DNA of 64,000 bases from Amycolatopsis thailandensis (GCF_002234405.1 NZ_NMQT01000015.1:1-64000), one strand, 5' to 3'; shown: positions 38,829 through 47,976, counted from the first letter of the stretch. The notes: generated by a model not told the origin, from the sequence alone. Translations and numbers: made by a program.

Positions 38829-40724
38829 CTACGCACCGGTCAACTTCAGGATCTCCCTGGCGACGACGTCGTTCTGGCGAAAAGAGATCGCGTTGGTCCG
38901 CGGCCGCGTGAACGCGCCGGCGGATCGCGCCGAAGTGTGCGGGCCGAGGGCGAACCGGCGCGGATGCGGGCTGCCCTCGCCGTCGAGCATCCGGCCGTCG
39001 GAGACCCGGGTGTGGATACGACCGGCGAGCAGCCTGTCACCGGTGACGGCGTCGAGCACGGCCTCCTCACCGAGCGCGCCGCTGTCGCGCAACTGTCGCA
39101 AAAGGACGTCGGACGCCCGGGTGATGCTCGGCTCGGGCAACCGTGCTTCGACGAGCGTCCGTGCTTCGGTCTCGCCGGGGAAGCTAGCACCGGAAGCGAC
39201 GAACGTCCGGCGTTCCTCGTCGGCCGAGATGCGTGTTTCGGCGCCCAGGAAGGAAACGAGTCCGGCTTCCTGGAGCGCGAGCAGTTCTTCGAGCCGACGC
39301 GGCGGCGGCCCGCTGGCGAAGTACGAGAAGAAGCCGAGGAACCAGCCGTCCAAATCGGACAGTTGAGAGGCCGCGTCGAGTCGTCCGGTCTGCACCAGCG
39401 CCGGAAGCCGGCCCATCACCGACAACAGTGCCGTGAACGCGCCCAGATCCGCGCTGTACTCGGCGTCCGCCCGGCGGCTCAAGTCCGCTTCCACGTACTC
39501 GCGCAGTTCCTTGCCGTATTCCTCGGCGGTACCGAATTCGACGCCCGCCATCGGCCGGTCGAGCCTGCTCAGGTCGAGCCGGTCGTCCGGCGCCGGGACC
39601 GCTCGCGCGACCAGCGCGTCGAGTTCGCCGGGTGCCGCGTCCGCGAAAGCGTCGGCGAAGGCGGCGAAGTCCATCCGGACTCGTTCGGGGTGGGCGGTGA
39701 ACAGTTCGTTGTAGTAGGCCCAGGCGATCTCCTTCGAGATCAGCGGCCAGACGTCGCGGCGGAATTCGATGGGCCCGGGGATGGCGCAGAGCTTCTCGAT
39801 GGCGTACGCGTCGAAGAACCGGGGCAATCGCGACGGTTTCCCGCGTAACCGGTAGCCGATCTTCGCGTGGTAGGGCACTCCTCGCCGCGAACCGACGTGC
39901 AGCACGGGCTCGGCGCCGCTGGGGTGATACTTCAGGCCGCCGCAAGCTCGCTCTTCGAAACGACCGCCGCGGCCTTCGCTCAGCAGCAACATCAGATCGA
40001 CGAACGCGAGACCGAACCCGCGCACCAGCACGGTTTCGCCTGGCGCGATCGCGGAATAGTCGACGTCGGCGGTGTAGCCTGCCGGGTAGTAGGCGAGATC
40101 ATGACGGACGGCGAAGTCGGCGAGTTCGGCCTCCCGTTCGTCCGGTTCGGCGTCGAGATGCCCGACGGTGAACAGGACCGCGTCCACTTCGAGGGGTTCC
40201 GCGCGGCCCTCCAGCCAAAGCGACTGCGGCTCGCCGTCGTCGAGCCGCACCGCGCGCGTCCGATGCTCGACGACCTCGATTCCGGGCGGGAGCTCGGCGA
40301 GCACCTTGCGGTGGAACCAAGTGAGATACGCGCTCTGCAACCGTCGCGTCGGGAAGTGATCGCTTTGCAGCGCCCCGAGTTCGGCGCGCAGACTCTCGTC
40401 GATCTCGGCGTCGAGCCTGCCCTCGCGGACCAGCCGCGCCCACTCGATCAGCGAAGGCCCGGGCCGGATCGGGCCGTCGATCTCGACGGTGTCGTCGGTG
40501 AAGACAGTGACGTCCTCGGGCATGGAGTTCATCCGCAGCAGCGGCGACTGCTCGTATCGCCAGACCCGCCCGGGGCCCGCCGGGAACGGATCGACCAGAT
40601 GCACGACCAGCCGCCGCCCGCCGAGCAGCTCCGCGGCGTTCGCGCCGAGCCGCTCCAGCACGCCCACCCCACGTGGACCGGCGCCGACCACCGCCAGCAC
40701 GTAGGGAAGGTCTGCGGTACTCAC
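38829..40724 (-). CDS. FAD/NAD(P)-binding protein (NAD_binding_9 family)
   Basis: A 631-residue cytosolic flavoprotein-like enzyme. The dinucleotide site is VVGAGPRGVGVLERL at residues about 12-26, with RVWRYEQSPLLRMNSMPEDV, a second nucleotide region VDAVLFTVGHLDAEPDEREAE and VLVRGFGLAFVDLMLLLSEG. The rest is helical. GTG start at 40724. It faces the SsuD-like gene across 248 bases and is convergent with the LLM gene. Members are often annotated only as FAD/NAD(P)-binding protein; exact reaction unknown. It may belong to the same catabolic unit as the two LLM genes. Confidence 0.86.
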   Translation of the reverse strand: MSTADLPYVLAVVGAGPRGVGVLERLGANAAELLGGRRLVVHLVDPFPAGPGRVWRYEQSPLLRMNSMPEDVTVFTDDTVEIDGPIRPGPSLIEWARLVREGRLDAEIDESLRAELGALQSDHFPTRRLQSAYLTWFHRKVLAELPPGIEVVEHRTRAVRLDDGEPQSLWLEGRAEPLEVDAVLFTVGHLDAEPDEREAELADFAVRHDLAYYPAGYTADVDYSAIAPGETVLVRGFGLAFVDLMLLLSEGRGGRFEERACGGLKYHPSGAEPVLHVGSRRGVPYHAKIGYRLRGKPSRLPRFFDAYAIEKLCAIPGPIEFRRDVWPLISKEIAWAYYNELFTAHPERVRMDFAAFADAFADAAPGELDALVARAVPAPDDRLDLSRLDRPMAGVEFGTAEEYGKELREYVEADLSRRADAEYSADLGAFTALLSVMGRLPALVQTGRLDAASQLSDLDGWFLGFFSYFASGPPPRRLEELLALQEAGLVSFLGAETRISADEERRTFVASGASFPGETEARTLVEARLPEPSITRASDVLLRQLRDSGALGEEAVLDAVTGDRLLAGRIHTRVSDGRMLDGEGSPHPRRFALGPHTSARSAGAFTRPRTNAISFRQNDVVAREILKLTGA

Positions 40725-40822
40725 GAGGCCGAAGCTACGCCGGGATTCCGGGGCCTGTGCGGGTTCTCAAGGAGCGGAACTCGCCGGGAAACGACTGGAC
40801 AGCATCCCTAGCGCGCTCTTCT

Positions 40823-40835
40823 GTCCATTATGGAC
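40823..40835. promoter_or_regulatory. 13-bp palindrome in the divergent FAD/NAD - SsuD-like promoter region
   Basis: GTCCAT (40823-40828) and ATGGAC (40830-40835) flank one T. It is central enough in the 248-base divergent gap to be an operator for one or both genes. There is no regulator gene alongside to test the idea. Confidence 0.35.
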
Positions 40836-40972
40836 TTCACTGGCGCTCCGGAGTGGTCGTGTCCGGGCTTCTCGCGTTTATTCCCGCCGTTCCACGTTCC
40901 GGAACTCGTTGCCACGCCGAGGAACCGGCGCGTACTCGTCGTGCAGGGGGACACTGACGAGAGGGACGGACG

Positions 40973-42103
40973 ATGCCGGTCGAATTCCTGGGTATCGGAG
41001 GCACCAACGACGGGTCGGAGACACATCCGCGCTCCGGCGGCGTCTTCGACAAGGACTACACGCTCCGCCTCGCGCGGGCGCACGAAGACTTCGGCTGGGA
41101 CAGGGTCCTGTTCGCGTACGGCTCCAGCGGACCGGATCCGGCGCAGGCGGCCGCGTACGTCGCGGCGAAGCTCGACAAGCTCCAGATCTTGCTCGCGCAC
41201 CGGCCGAACGTCTCGTACCCGACGTTCGCGGCGAAGACGTTCGCGACGCTGGACCAGCTCTCGGACGGGAAGCTCACGGTCCACTTCATCACCGGGGGCA
41301 GCGACCACGAGCAACAGCGCGAAGGCGACTACCTCACGAAGGACGAGCGCTACTCACGCACGCGCGAGTACATCCAGATCGTGAAGAAGGCGTGGACGTC
41401 CGAAGAGCCCTTCGACCACGAAGGCGAGCACTACCGTTTCGCCGACTTCGTCCTCGACGTCCGCCCGGTACAGCAGCCACGCCCGGGCGTCTCGTTCGGC
41501 GGCTCGTCTCCGGCGGCGTACGCGGCGGGCGGGGCCGAAGCGGACATCTTCTGCCTTTGGGGTGAGCCACTCGCCCAGACGGCCGAGCAGATCGAGTCCG
41601 TCAAGGCCGCGGCGAAGGCCGCCGGCCGGACCGACGTCCCGCGCATCCAGGTCGCGTTCCGCCCGATCATCGCGCCGACCGAGGAACTCGCCTGGGAGAA
41701 GGCGCACCGTACGGTCGACGCCATCAAGACCCGCACGACCGGCGGCAAGCAGCTGACCCGGCGGCATTCGCTCACGAACCCGGAGAACACCGGCTCGCAG
41801 CGGCTTCTCGCGGTCGCCGCCGAGGGCGAGCGGTTCGACCGGGCCCTGTGGACCCCGACAGCGGCCGCGACCGGCGGCGCCGGGAACTCCAACGCGCTGG
41901 TCGGCACGCCCGAAACCGTCGCGCAGGCCCTGCTCGACTACTACGACCTCGGCGTCGACATCCTCTCGGCGCGCGGGTACGACATGCTCGGCGACACGAT
42001 CGACTTCGGCCGTCACGTCATCCCGATCGTGCGCGAAGAGGTCGCCAAACGCGACGCCGCGAAGGCTGCGTCGGCCAGGGAAGTACTCGCTGTCGACGGC
42101 TGA
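40973..42103 (+). CDS. LLM-class FMN monooxygenase, alkanesulfonate monooxygenase (SsuD)-like
   Basis: A 376-residue luciferase-like enzyme closest in pattern to SsuD, which frees sulfite from alkanesulfonates using reduced FMN. It has IGGTNDGSETHPRSGGVFDK, EDFGWDRVLFAYGSSGPDPA, LLAHRPNVSYPTFAAKTFAT, LDQLSDGKLTVHFITGGSDH and EYIQIVKKAWTSEEPFDHEG; these order as in SsuD. The late SNALVGTPETVAQALLDYYD and GYDMLGDTIDFGRHVIPIVR are also typical. ATG at 40973 with GAGGGACGG upstream. A sulfonate or sulfide substrate is plausible, not proven. It could also act on other heteroatoms. Confidence 0.9.
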   Translation: MPVEFLGIGGTNDGSETHPRSGGVFDKDYTLRLARAHEDFGWDRVLFAYGSSGPDPAQAAAYVAAKLDKLQILLAHRPNVSYPTFAAKTFATLDQLSDGKLTVHFITGGSDHEQQREGDYLTKDERYSRTREYIQIVKKAWTSEEPFDHEGEHYRFADFVLDVRPVQQPRPGVSFGGSSPAAYAAGGAEADIFCLWGEPLAQTAEQIESVKAAAKAAGRTDVPRIQVAFRPIIAPTEELAWEKAHRTVDAIKTRTTGGKQLTRRHSLTNPENTGSQRLLAVAAEGERFDRALWTPTAAATGGAGNSNALVGTPETVAQALLDYYDLGVDILSARGYDMLGDTIDFGRHVIPIVREEVAKRDAAKAASAREVLAVDG

Positions 42104-42473
42104 GCCGTTCACTCCACCGGATGGCGGGCCCGTCATCCATTCGGCCCATCATCCGGCTTCTCCCGGTAGCGCGTTCAGGCGCGGACAATGCTCGCGCAGC
42201 GGAGTCGTAGCGGGTTTCGGACACCCTCCGCACACGCGTGGCGGAGGCTTCCGCACCTCGTCTCAGCTGTGCCTTCTCACCCGGGCCGACGATGAGTCCA
42301 TGTCCGATTTTTCCCGCTCCATGGCCTGAAACGACCGAAAGCCGCAGGTCTGGTCCACATTTCCGGTGATCGGGACATTTTCGCGGATGACCGTCCATCC
42401 ACGAAAAAGATCTCCGACTCCAGAAACCCGGCGAAAGAACCTAGCCAATCACCAACAGTCAGGAGACACTTAC

Positions 42474-42485
42474 GTGAACGAATGA
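42474..42485 (+). CDS. Possible three-codon mini-ORF upstream of the MFS gene
   Basis: GTG AAC GAA TGA follows AGGAGA at exactly 8 bases. Its TGA overlaps an ATG at 42482 that opens the MFS reading frame 27 codons before the start I chose. It could be a coupling leader or chance. I rate it low. Confidence 0.22.
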   Translation: MNE

Positions 42486-42499
42486 CGCTTCGTGACGAG

Positions 42500-42528
42500 C
42501 TCGTGACCGCGTTACTCTCGGTCACGAG
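42500..42528. promoter_or_regulatory. Hairpin or operator in the MFS leader
   Basis: CTCGTGACCG (42500-42509) and CGGTCACGAG (42519-42528) are exact inverse copies 9 bases apart, 34 bases before the likely start. It could be an operator or an RNA stem. The rest of 42104-42562 (459 bases) shows no other gene; it is relatively AT-rich around 42360-42420 and may hold the promoter. Confidence 0.45.
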
Positions 42529-42562
42529 TTTGTCGCGTAATAAGGACCCTATTGGGGGCAAC

Positions 42563-43816
42563 ATGGCTTCGGCCGGACGGGTCACTTACCGAGAGGTGTT
42601 CGGTGTAGCCGAGTTCCGTTCGCTCTGGTTCGCCGAGCTGTTCTCGATCTTCGGCGACCAACTCGCCAGGGTCGCCCTCTCGGTCCTCGTCTTCACCGAA
42701 ACCCGCTCCGCGACCCTGACCGGTCTCACCTACGCGCTGACCTACGCCCCGTCGCTGCTCGGCGGCATCTTCCTCACCGGTTTCGCGGACCGCTTCCCCC
42801 GCCGGACCGTGATGGTGGTCGTCGACCTCTTACGGGCCCTGCTGATCGCGCTGGTCGCGGTCCCGGTGCTGCCGTTCTGGGTCCTGTGCGTCCTCGTCGG
42901 CGTCGTCTCGCTGCTGAACCCGCCGTTCAAGGCCGCCCAGCTGGCCCTGCTGCCGCAGATCCTCGAAGGCGATCGGTTCGTCGTCGGTATGGCGATCCGC
43001 AGCATGACCGTCCAATCGGCGCAGCTGGCCGGATTCGCCGGCGGCGGCCTCCTGCTGACCGCGCTCGAACCCCATATCGCCCTCGCGCTGGACGCGGTCA
43101 CCTTCGTGATCTCGGCGCTGTTCGTCCGGTTCGGGCTGGCCACGCGCCCGGCCGCGGCGTCCGGCGAGAAGCGCAAGTCGTTCTTCGCGTCGATCGGCGC
43201 GGGCGGGAAGATCGTCTTCGCCAGCGCCGGACTGCGCTCATTGCTGCTGTTCACCTGGCTGATGGGCCTGCTGCCGGTGTACGAGGGCATCGCGGCGCCC
43301 TACGTCGCCTCGTCGGGCGGCGGATCCGAAATCCTCGGCCTGCTGCTGGCCGCCGACCCGATCGGCAGCGTGATCGGCGCGTTCATCTACTCGCGCTGGG
43401 TGCCCGCGCACGTCAGACCCAAGTTGATCGGGCCGCTTTCCGCGCTGACGGCGATCCCGCTGCTGTTGTGCTTCCTGCAGCCGGGTCCGTGGTCGTCGAT
43501 CGTGTTGTTCGTGGTCTGCGGAGCCTTCGGCACGGTGGCGCTGATGCAGGCGACGGCGTCACTGACGCTGGCCGTACCGGACGAGAGCCGGGCGCAGGTC
43601 ATGGGGCTGTCGAACACCGGGCTGACCACCACGATGGGCGTGAGTCCCCTGATCGGCGGAATCCTGGCGGATCAGATCGGCCCGCAGTCGACCGTCGGCG
43701 TCTTCGGGCTTGCGGGATTGCTGATGACCGTCCCGCTGGCGCTGAGCTGGTGGCGGACCCTCAGCGGCGACCCGGAACGGTGGCAGGAAAAAGACGCCGC
43801 ACGCGCAGAACATTGA
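42563..43816 (+). CDS. MFS transporter, probable exporter
   Basis: A 417-residue 12-span MFS protein. EFRSLWFAELFSIFGDQLAR is the opening of the macrolide-exporter-like branch (MefA/NreB type), then ALTYAPSLLGGIFLTGFADR, FPRRTVMVVVDLLRALLIA and NPPFKAAQLALLPQILEGDR. The ATG at 42563 sits after GGGGGC and gives the standard N-terminus; an in-frame ATG at 42482 would add 27 residues. Cargo unknown. A hairpin and a three-codon mini-ORF precede it. Confidence 0.88.
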   Translation: MASAGRVTYREVFGVAEFRSLWFAELFSIFGDQLARVALSVLVFTETRSATLTGLTYALTYAPSLLGGIFLTGFADRFPRRTVMVVVDLLRALLIALVAVPVLPFWVLCVLVGVVSLLNPPFKAAQLALLPQILEGDRFVVGMAIRSMTVQSAQLAGFAGGGLLLTALEPHIALALDAVTFVISALFVRFGLATRPAAASGEKRKSFFASIGAGGKIVFASAGLRSLLLFTWLMGLLPVYEGIAAPYVASSGGGSEILGLLLAADPIGSVIGAFIYSRWVPAHVRPKLIGPLSALTAIPLLLCFLQPGPWSSIVLFVVCGAFGTVALMQATASLTLAVPDESRAQVMGLSNTGLTTTMGVSPLIGGILADQIGPQSTVGVFGLAGLLMTVPLALSWWRTLSGDPERWQEKDAARAEH

Positions 43817-43994
43817 GGTGTTCCACGCGTCGGCCCGCTCGCGCGGCCTTCCGGCGCGCGCTCCAGCTCACTGATCCCTACCGGCCATCGCTGGCACCTT
43901 TCCCTCGACCTCTCAGAGAAAAGTACACACCTAGGGAGCTTGTCGACAGCCCGCAAGTCGGTAGAAGCTGTCCGTAAGTAGGGGGTTTCGGAGA

Positions 43995-45338
43995 ATGACG
44001 CAAGAGTCAGGGGGAAAGATGATCACATCGGAGGAACGCGCTGGACATCGTTCGGCTCTCACGGTAACGACGTGGGAGCTGTGGAAGAGGCCTAAGAACT
44101 GGATCGCCTACACCGGGCTTTCCGTGGCGACGATGCTGGCACTGACGGGGGTCTTCGCAGCATCCATCGCCATCACGTCTTCGCAGGTCCTGCTCTGTTT
44201 TCTGCTCGCGGGGCTCGCCATCGCGCACACCGAGGCGACCCGCCGGATCGAGCGGCAGCGCCGCAGCATGAGCGTCACCCCGCACATCAACATGACCTCG
44301 GTCTGGGTGCTGCCGGGCGCGATTCTGCTTCCGCCGCAGCTGACCGCGCTTCTCGTGACAGCGATCTACCTGCACCTCGGATACCGCAGCTGGGCCGGTC
44401 TTCGCACGGTCAATCCCCATCGGACTGTGGCGAACGCCACATCGATGACGCTGACCGCGTTCGCCGCGTGGGCGGCCGTGCAGGCCGTCGGAGCCGATGC
44501 GGCGTCGGTGACGTCCATCTGCGCCGCGAGCCTCGCCTTCTTCCTGATGAACGCCGTCTTCACCGGCACCGGCCTGTACTTCGCGGCGCCCAAGCAGGCG
44601 ACCGCCCAGACGCTCCTCGGCTCTTGGGACGACAACATCCTCGAAGCCTCCACCGTCTGCATCGGCGCGCTCGTGCTCGCCGTGCTGCCGCATCAGCCGG
44701 TGCTCGTGCTGCTCGTCTTCCTGCCGCTCTACCTGCTACAGCGTTCGGTGCTGATCAAGCAGCTGGAAGAGCTCGCGACCACCGACCAGAAGACCCAGCT
44801 GCTCAACGCCACGACCTGGCAGCAGGGCGCCGTTCGCGAGATCGCCCGCGCCGAGCGCGAGAACGGCCAGTTCGGCACGCTGATGATCGACCTCGACCAC
44901 TTCAAGAGCATCAACGACACCTACGGCCACCTGGCAGGCGACGACGTGCTCAAGGGCGTCGCGGCACTGGTCAAGACCGAAACGCGGGCGCAGGACCTCG
45001 CCGGCCGCTTCGGCGGCGAAGAGTTCGTCGTGCTCCTGACTTCGTCGACGAAGGAGGAGTCCGTCGCGGTCGCCGAGCGCATCCGGCAGCGGATCAGCGA
45101 AATGGTCATCAAGACCCAGGACAACGAGGGCAATCCCGTGGTCATCGAGCAGCGGACCGCGTCGATCGGCGTCGCGGCCTTCCCGTTCGACGGCCGGACG
45201 ATCGACGAGGTGATGGCCTCGGCCGACGCCTCCGTCTACGCGGCCAAGCGCAACGGCCGCAACCGGGTGGTGTCCTCACCGGACCTGACGACGGTCGCCG
45301 AAGAAGCCGAGAAGTCCCTGGAAGCCGTCGCGGCCTAA
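43995..45338 (+). CDS. Membrane diguanylate cyclase (GGDEF)
   Basis: A 447-residue protein making cyclic-di-GMP. The first ~250 residues are about six or seven membrane spans (LSVATMLALTGVFAASIAIT, LAFFLMNAVFTGTGLYFAAP). The GGDEF domain starts at KTQLLNATTWQQ and has LMIDLDHFKSINDTYGHLAG and the active site FGGEEFVVLL near residue 337. The product-inhibition motif RAQD lies exactly five residues upstream of GGEEF. It should therefore be catalytic and feedback-inhibited. The start could also be ATG 44019. It overlaps the convergent TetR gene by 4 bases. Confidence 0.94.
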   Translation: MTQESGGKMITSEERAGHRSALTVTTWELWKRPKNWIAYTGLSVATMLALTGVFAASIAITSSQVLLCFLLAGLAIAHTEATRRIERQRRSMSVTPHINMTSVWVLPGAILLPPQLTALLVTAIYLHLGYRSWAGLRTVNPHRTVANATSMTLTAFAAWAAVQAVGADAASVTSICAASLAFFLMNAVFTGTGLYFAAPKQATAQTLLGSWDDNILEASTVCIGALVLAVLPHQPVLVLLVFLPLYLLQRSVLIKQLEELATTDQKTQLLNATTWQQGAVREIARAERENGQFGTLMIDLDHFKSINDTYGHLAGDDVLKGVAALVKTETRAQDLAGRFGGEEFVVLLTSSTKEESVAVAERIRQRISEMVIKTQDNEGNPVVIEQRTASIGVAAFPFDGRTIDEVMASADASVYAAKRNGRNRVVSSPDLTTVAEEAEKSLEAVAA

Positions 45339-45979
45339 CGCAGCCTCTCCATGACGTCGGCGGCCGTGGTCCGAAGGCGGGCCACACCACCGACGGTGAA
45401 TTCGGTGAGCAGGTCGATGAGCGCGTCCGCGTCGGGCGGCTCACCGTCCCAGCTCGCCTGGACGAGTGCCTCGGTCATCGCGAAGAACAGCGTGACCAGT
45501 GCCTTGTCCGCGCGGCCGGAATCGACGCCGTGGCGGGCCCAGCGTTGCCTGCTCGCCTCGGTGTAGACCCGCGCGAGCCGTTCCCGGAGCCGGGTGAGGG
45601 CCGGATCGCCCATGCGTTCCGCTTCGCGCAGCACGGGGAACGCGTCGGGATTCGCCGCGACGAAGGCGAACATGTTGGCGTAGTTGGCGCGCGCCCAGAA
45701 CCTGAGCTCGGGCTGCGAAAGATCGAGGGCGGGCGCGCCGATCGCTTCGAAAGCGCGTTCCTCGATATCCACCACGACCTGGGCGAACAGCGACGTGCGG
45801 TCGCCGAACTGCTCGTAGACGGCCTGGCGGGACACTCCCGCGCGCCGGGCGATCTGCTCGATCGTCGCGGCCTGCGCGCCGTGGACCGCGAAGACACCCT
45901 CCGCCGAACTCAGCACCCGCGCGCGCTGCTCGCCGATCGGGAGTTTGCGGGGTCTCCCTCTCGGCGCCGGACTTGACAT
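45335..45979 (-). CDS. TetR-family regulator of the adjacent lipase
   Basis: A 214-residue regulator. The helix-turn-helix is ATIEQIARRAGVSRQAVYEQ at about residues 37-56, after RVLSSAEGVFAVHGAQ. The C-terminal domain is a standard TetR ligand fold (DLSQPELRFWARANYANMF). ATG 45979 has GAGGTGG upstream. It is divergent from the lipase gene with only 71 bases between the starts, and a perfect 22-bp operator-like palindrome lies in that gap. It probably represses the lipase and itself, and responds to a fatty or ester ligand. Confidence 0.9.
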   Translation of the reverse strand: MSSPAPRGRPRKLPIGEQRARVLSSAEGVFAVHGAQAATIEQIARRAGVSRQAVYEQFGDRTSLFAQVVVDIEERAFEAIGAPALDLSQPELRFWARANYANMFAFVAANPDAFPVLREAERMGDPALTRLRERLARVYTEASRQRWARHGVDSGRADKALVTLFFAMTEALVQASWDGEPPDADALIDLLTEFTVGGVARLRTTAADVMERLR

Positions 45980-46003
45980 CGTGCGCCACCTCACTGACTC
46001 TCT

Positions 46004-46025
46004 TTTTCGACACATCTGTCGAAAA
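46004..46025. promoter_or_regulatory. Probable TetR operator
   Basis: TTTTCGACA (46004-46012) and TGTCGAAAA (46017-46025) are perfect 9-bp inverse copies around CATC, midway between the two divergent starts. A forward TTGACA at 45974-45979 is a possible -35 for the lipase promoter, with the operator over or just beyond the -10. Confidence 0.82.
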
Positions 46026-46050
46026 TGTTTGTGCTCAACGAGGAGCAAAC

Positions 46051-47277
46051 ATGCGTCCAGGATCCCGGCGCGGTGTTTCCGCCGCCGTCTCAGCGGCCAC
46101 CGTCGCGGCCCTGCTGACCTTCGGGGCACAGCAGGCCATCGCCGAGCCGTCTTTCTACGACCCCCCGTCGCCACTGCCCGCGGGTGCTCCCGGCGACATC
46201 ATCCGGCACGAACCGTCCACGTTCTACGTCGATCCGGTGAAACTCATCAAGGCCGACGCGGACGTCCAGCGGATCATGTACCGCAGCACCGACACCCACG
46301 GCAAAGCGAACGCCGTGACCGGCACCGTCCTCACCCCGAAGAAGGCTTGGACCGGCGCGGGCGAACGGCCGGTCATCGGCTACGCGGCCGGGACGCAGGG
46401 CGTCGGCGACCAGTGCGCGCCGTCGAAGGCTCTGTCGGCGGGCATGGAGTACGAAGGCCCCTTCATCGCCGGACTGCTGCTTCGCGGCTACGGCGTCGTC
46501 GTCACCGACTACGAAGGCCTCGGAACTCCCGGCGTCCACACGTACGTCAACCGCGTCGCGGAAGGCAACGCAGTCCTCGACTCGATCCGCGCGGCGCAAC
46601 GCCTGCCCGAAGCGAACCTGCCGGACAGCGGTCCGGTCGCGACCGCCGGCTACTCGCAGGGTGGCGGCGCGTCCGCGTCGGCGGCCGAACTGCAACCGTC
46701 GTACGCGCCCGAACTCAGGCTGAAGGGCTCGTACGCGGGCGCCGTCCCGGCGGACCTGGCCGCGGTCGGCAAGAACATCGACGGGCACTACGCCTTCGGG
46801 TTCCTCGGGTTCACGCTGGTGAGCATGGACGCGGCATACCCGGAGCTGAACATCCCGGCGGTGCTAAACGCGAAGGGTGCCGAAGCGTTCGAGAAGGTCA
46901 AGCAAGAGTGCACAGTGGACGCGATCTTCGGGCACGCGTTCACGCAGTCGAAGAACCTCACGAAGGACGGCAGGCCGCTGACCGCGTACCTCGGCGAAGA
47001 GCCGTACAAGACGCGGGTCGGCCAGCAGCTCATCGGGGCGCGGAAGCCGGGCGCGCCGACACTGGTCGTCCACAGTGCACTCGACGACATCGTGCCCTAC
47101 GAGCAAGGCCGGACCATGGCTCGCTCGTGGTGTGCGAAGGGCGCGAAGGTGCAGTTCTCGACTTCGCTGGTTCCTACGCACGTGGGCGGGGCGGTTCGGG
47201 CTTTCCCGGAGGCTTTCGCCTGGCTTGAGGGTCGTTTCGCGGGACTGCCTGCTGTGGGGAACTGCGGGCTGTTCTAG
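46051..47277 (+). CDS. Secreted triacylglycerol lipase (LIP family)
   Basis: A 408-residue exported alpha/beta hydrolase. A signal peptide ends near AIA|EPS (about residue 31). The nucleophile elbow is TAGYSQGGGAS at about residue 198-208 (GYSQG), a late Asp is in HSALDDIVPYEQG and the His in VPTHVGG. This is the layout of actinobacterial secretory lipases (PF03583). ATG 46051 has GAGGAG right upstream. Divergent TetR gene and operator suggest induction by lipid. Fate of released fatty acids is not encoded nearby. Confidence 0.92.
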   Translation: MRPGSRRGVSAAVSAATVAALLTFGAQQAIAEPSFYDPPSPLPAGAPGDIIRHEPSTFYVDPVKLIKADADVQRIMYRSTDTHGKANAVTGTVLTPKKAWTGAGERPVIGYAAGTQGVGDQCAPSKALSAGMEYEGPFIAGLLLRGYGVVVTDYEGLGTPGVHTYVNRVAEGNAVLDSIRAAQRLPEANLPDSGPVATAGYSQGGGASASAAELQPSYAPELRLKGSYAGAVPADLAAVGKNIDGHYAFGFLGFTLVSMDAAYPELNIPAVLNAKGAEAFEKVKQECTVDAIFGHAFTQSKNLTKDGRPLTAYLGEEPYKTRVGQQLIGARKPGAPTLVVHSALDDIVPYEQGRTMARSWCAKGAKVQFSTSLVPTHVGGAVRAFPEAFAWLEGRFAGLPAVGNCGLF

Positions 47278-47289
47278 GGGTCACCGGAT

Positions 47290-47342
47290 GCTATGAAAGG
47301 TCCCTTCCTTGCGAAATTTGCAAGGAAGGGACCTTTCATAGC
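47290..47342. repeat. Perfect palindrome, family A
   Basis: Perfect 23-bp arms (47290-47312 and 47320-47342) around GAAATTT. It is in the gap between the convergent lipase and DUF3151 genes and could terminate both. Core AAAGGTCCCTT. Confidence 0.88.
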
Positions 47343-47345
47343 GCG

Positions 47346-47762
47346 CTACTTGAGGCCGGTGGCTTCCGCGGCGGCGGGGTCCGAGTCGCTGAGGAAGGTG
47401 CGGCAGCGGTCGTACTCCTCCGTCTCGCCGATCTTGCCGGCGGCCTTGCCGAGGACGGCGAGCGAACGCAGGAAACCCTGGTTCGGACGGTGCGCCCACG
47501 GCACCGGGCCGTGTCCCTTCCAGCCCGCGCGGCGAAGCTGGTCCAGACCGCGGTGGTAACCGGTGCGGGCGTACGCGTAGGCGGCGACGGTCTCGCCGGC
47601 GTCGAGCGACTTCTCGGCGAGGGCGGCCCACGCCTCGCTGTAGTCGGGGTGCTCGGCGGCGACGGCGGCCGGGTCGCTCCCGGCGTCCAGCGCCGCCTGC
47701 GCGGCGGTGTGCTCGGGGAGGTGCGTCGGCTGGGGGCCGAGGAGGTTCGTCATACGGGCCAT
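47346..47762 (-). CDS. DUF3151 domain protein
   Basis: A 138-residue cytosolic protein of the actinobacterial DUF3151 family. The family pattern is seen as NLLGPQPTHLPEH, HPDYSEAWAALAEKSL, AYAYARTGYHRGLDQLRRAG and WKGHGPVPWAHRPNQGFLRS. Function unknown. The gene is conserved near fba in actinobacteria (from memory, Rv0360c and Rv0363c in M. tuberculosis). ATG 47762 is taken; ATG 47753 is equally possible and neither has a clear ribosome site. Confidence 0.88.
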   Translation of the reverse strand: MARMTNLLGPQPTHLPEHTAAQAALDAGSDPAAVAAEHPDYSEAWAALAEKSLDAGETVAAYAYARTGYHRGLDQLRRAGWKGHGPVPWAHRPNQGFLRSLAVLGKAAGKIGETEEYDRCRTFLSDSDPAAAEATGLK

Positions 47763-47780
47763 TGTGCCGACCGCGTGTGA

Positions 47781-47867
47781 CTAGAAGAACAGGCTCCCGA
47801 GAATGCCCCCACCGGCCAGCACCAGAGCGGCGACGAGGACCGCCGCGACAAGTCGTTTCGGCATCAT
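47781..47867 (-). CDS. Tiny single-span membrane peptide (candidate)
   Basis: A 28-codon frame, MMPKRLVAAVLVAALVLAGG and then GILGSLFF, is a basic start plus one membrane span. AAGGTG is upstream of the ATG at 47867. It is close to, and on the same strand as, the DUF3151 gene. Too short to identify. It could be a real small membrane protein or chance. Confidence 0.4.
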   Translation of the reverse strand: MMPKRLVAAVLVAALVLAGGGILGSLFF

Positions 47868-47976
47868 GGCGGCACACCTTGCCCTGCTTCGCACGCCGAC
47901 CGCAAATCCGCCACCCCTACGGGTGAACCCCGATTTTCGACCCCAAATGCCCATCCCGTGACCTGGAGCAGGGAAG

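Noticed and set aside
40830..40970. Possible cysteine-type leader peptide (MDFTGAPEWSCPGFSRLF) before the SsuD-like gene
   Set aside because: No ribosome site, a single Cys, and the frame continues into the gene out of register.
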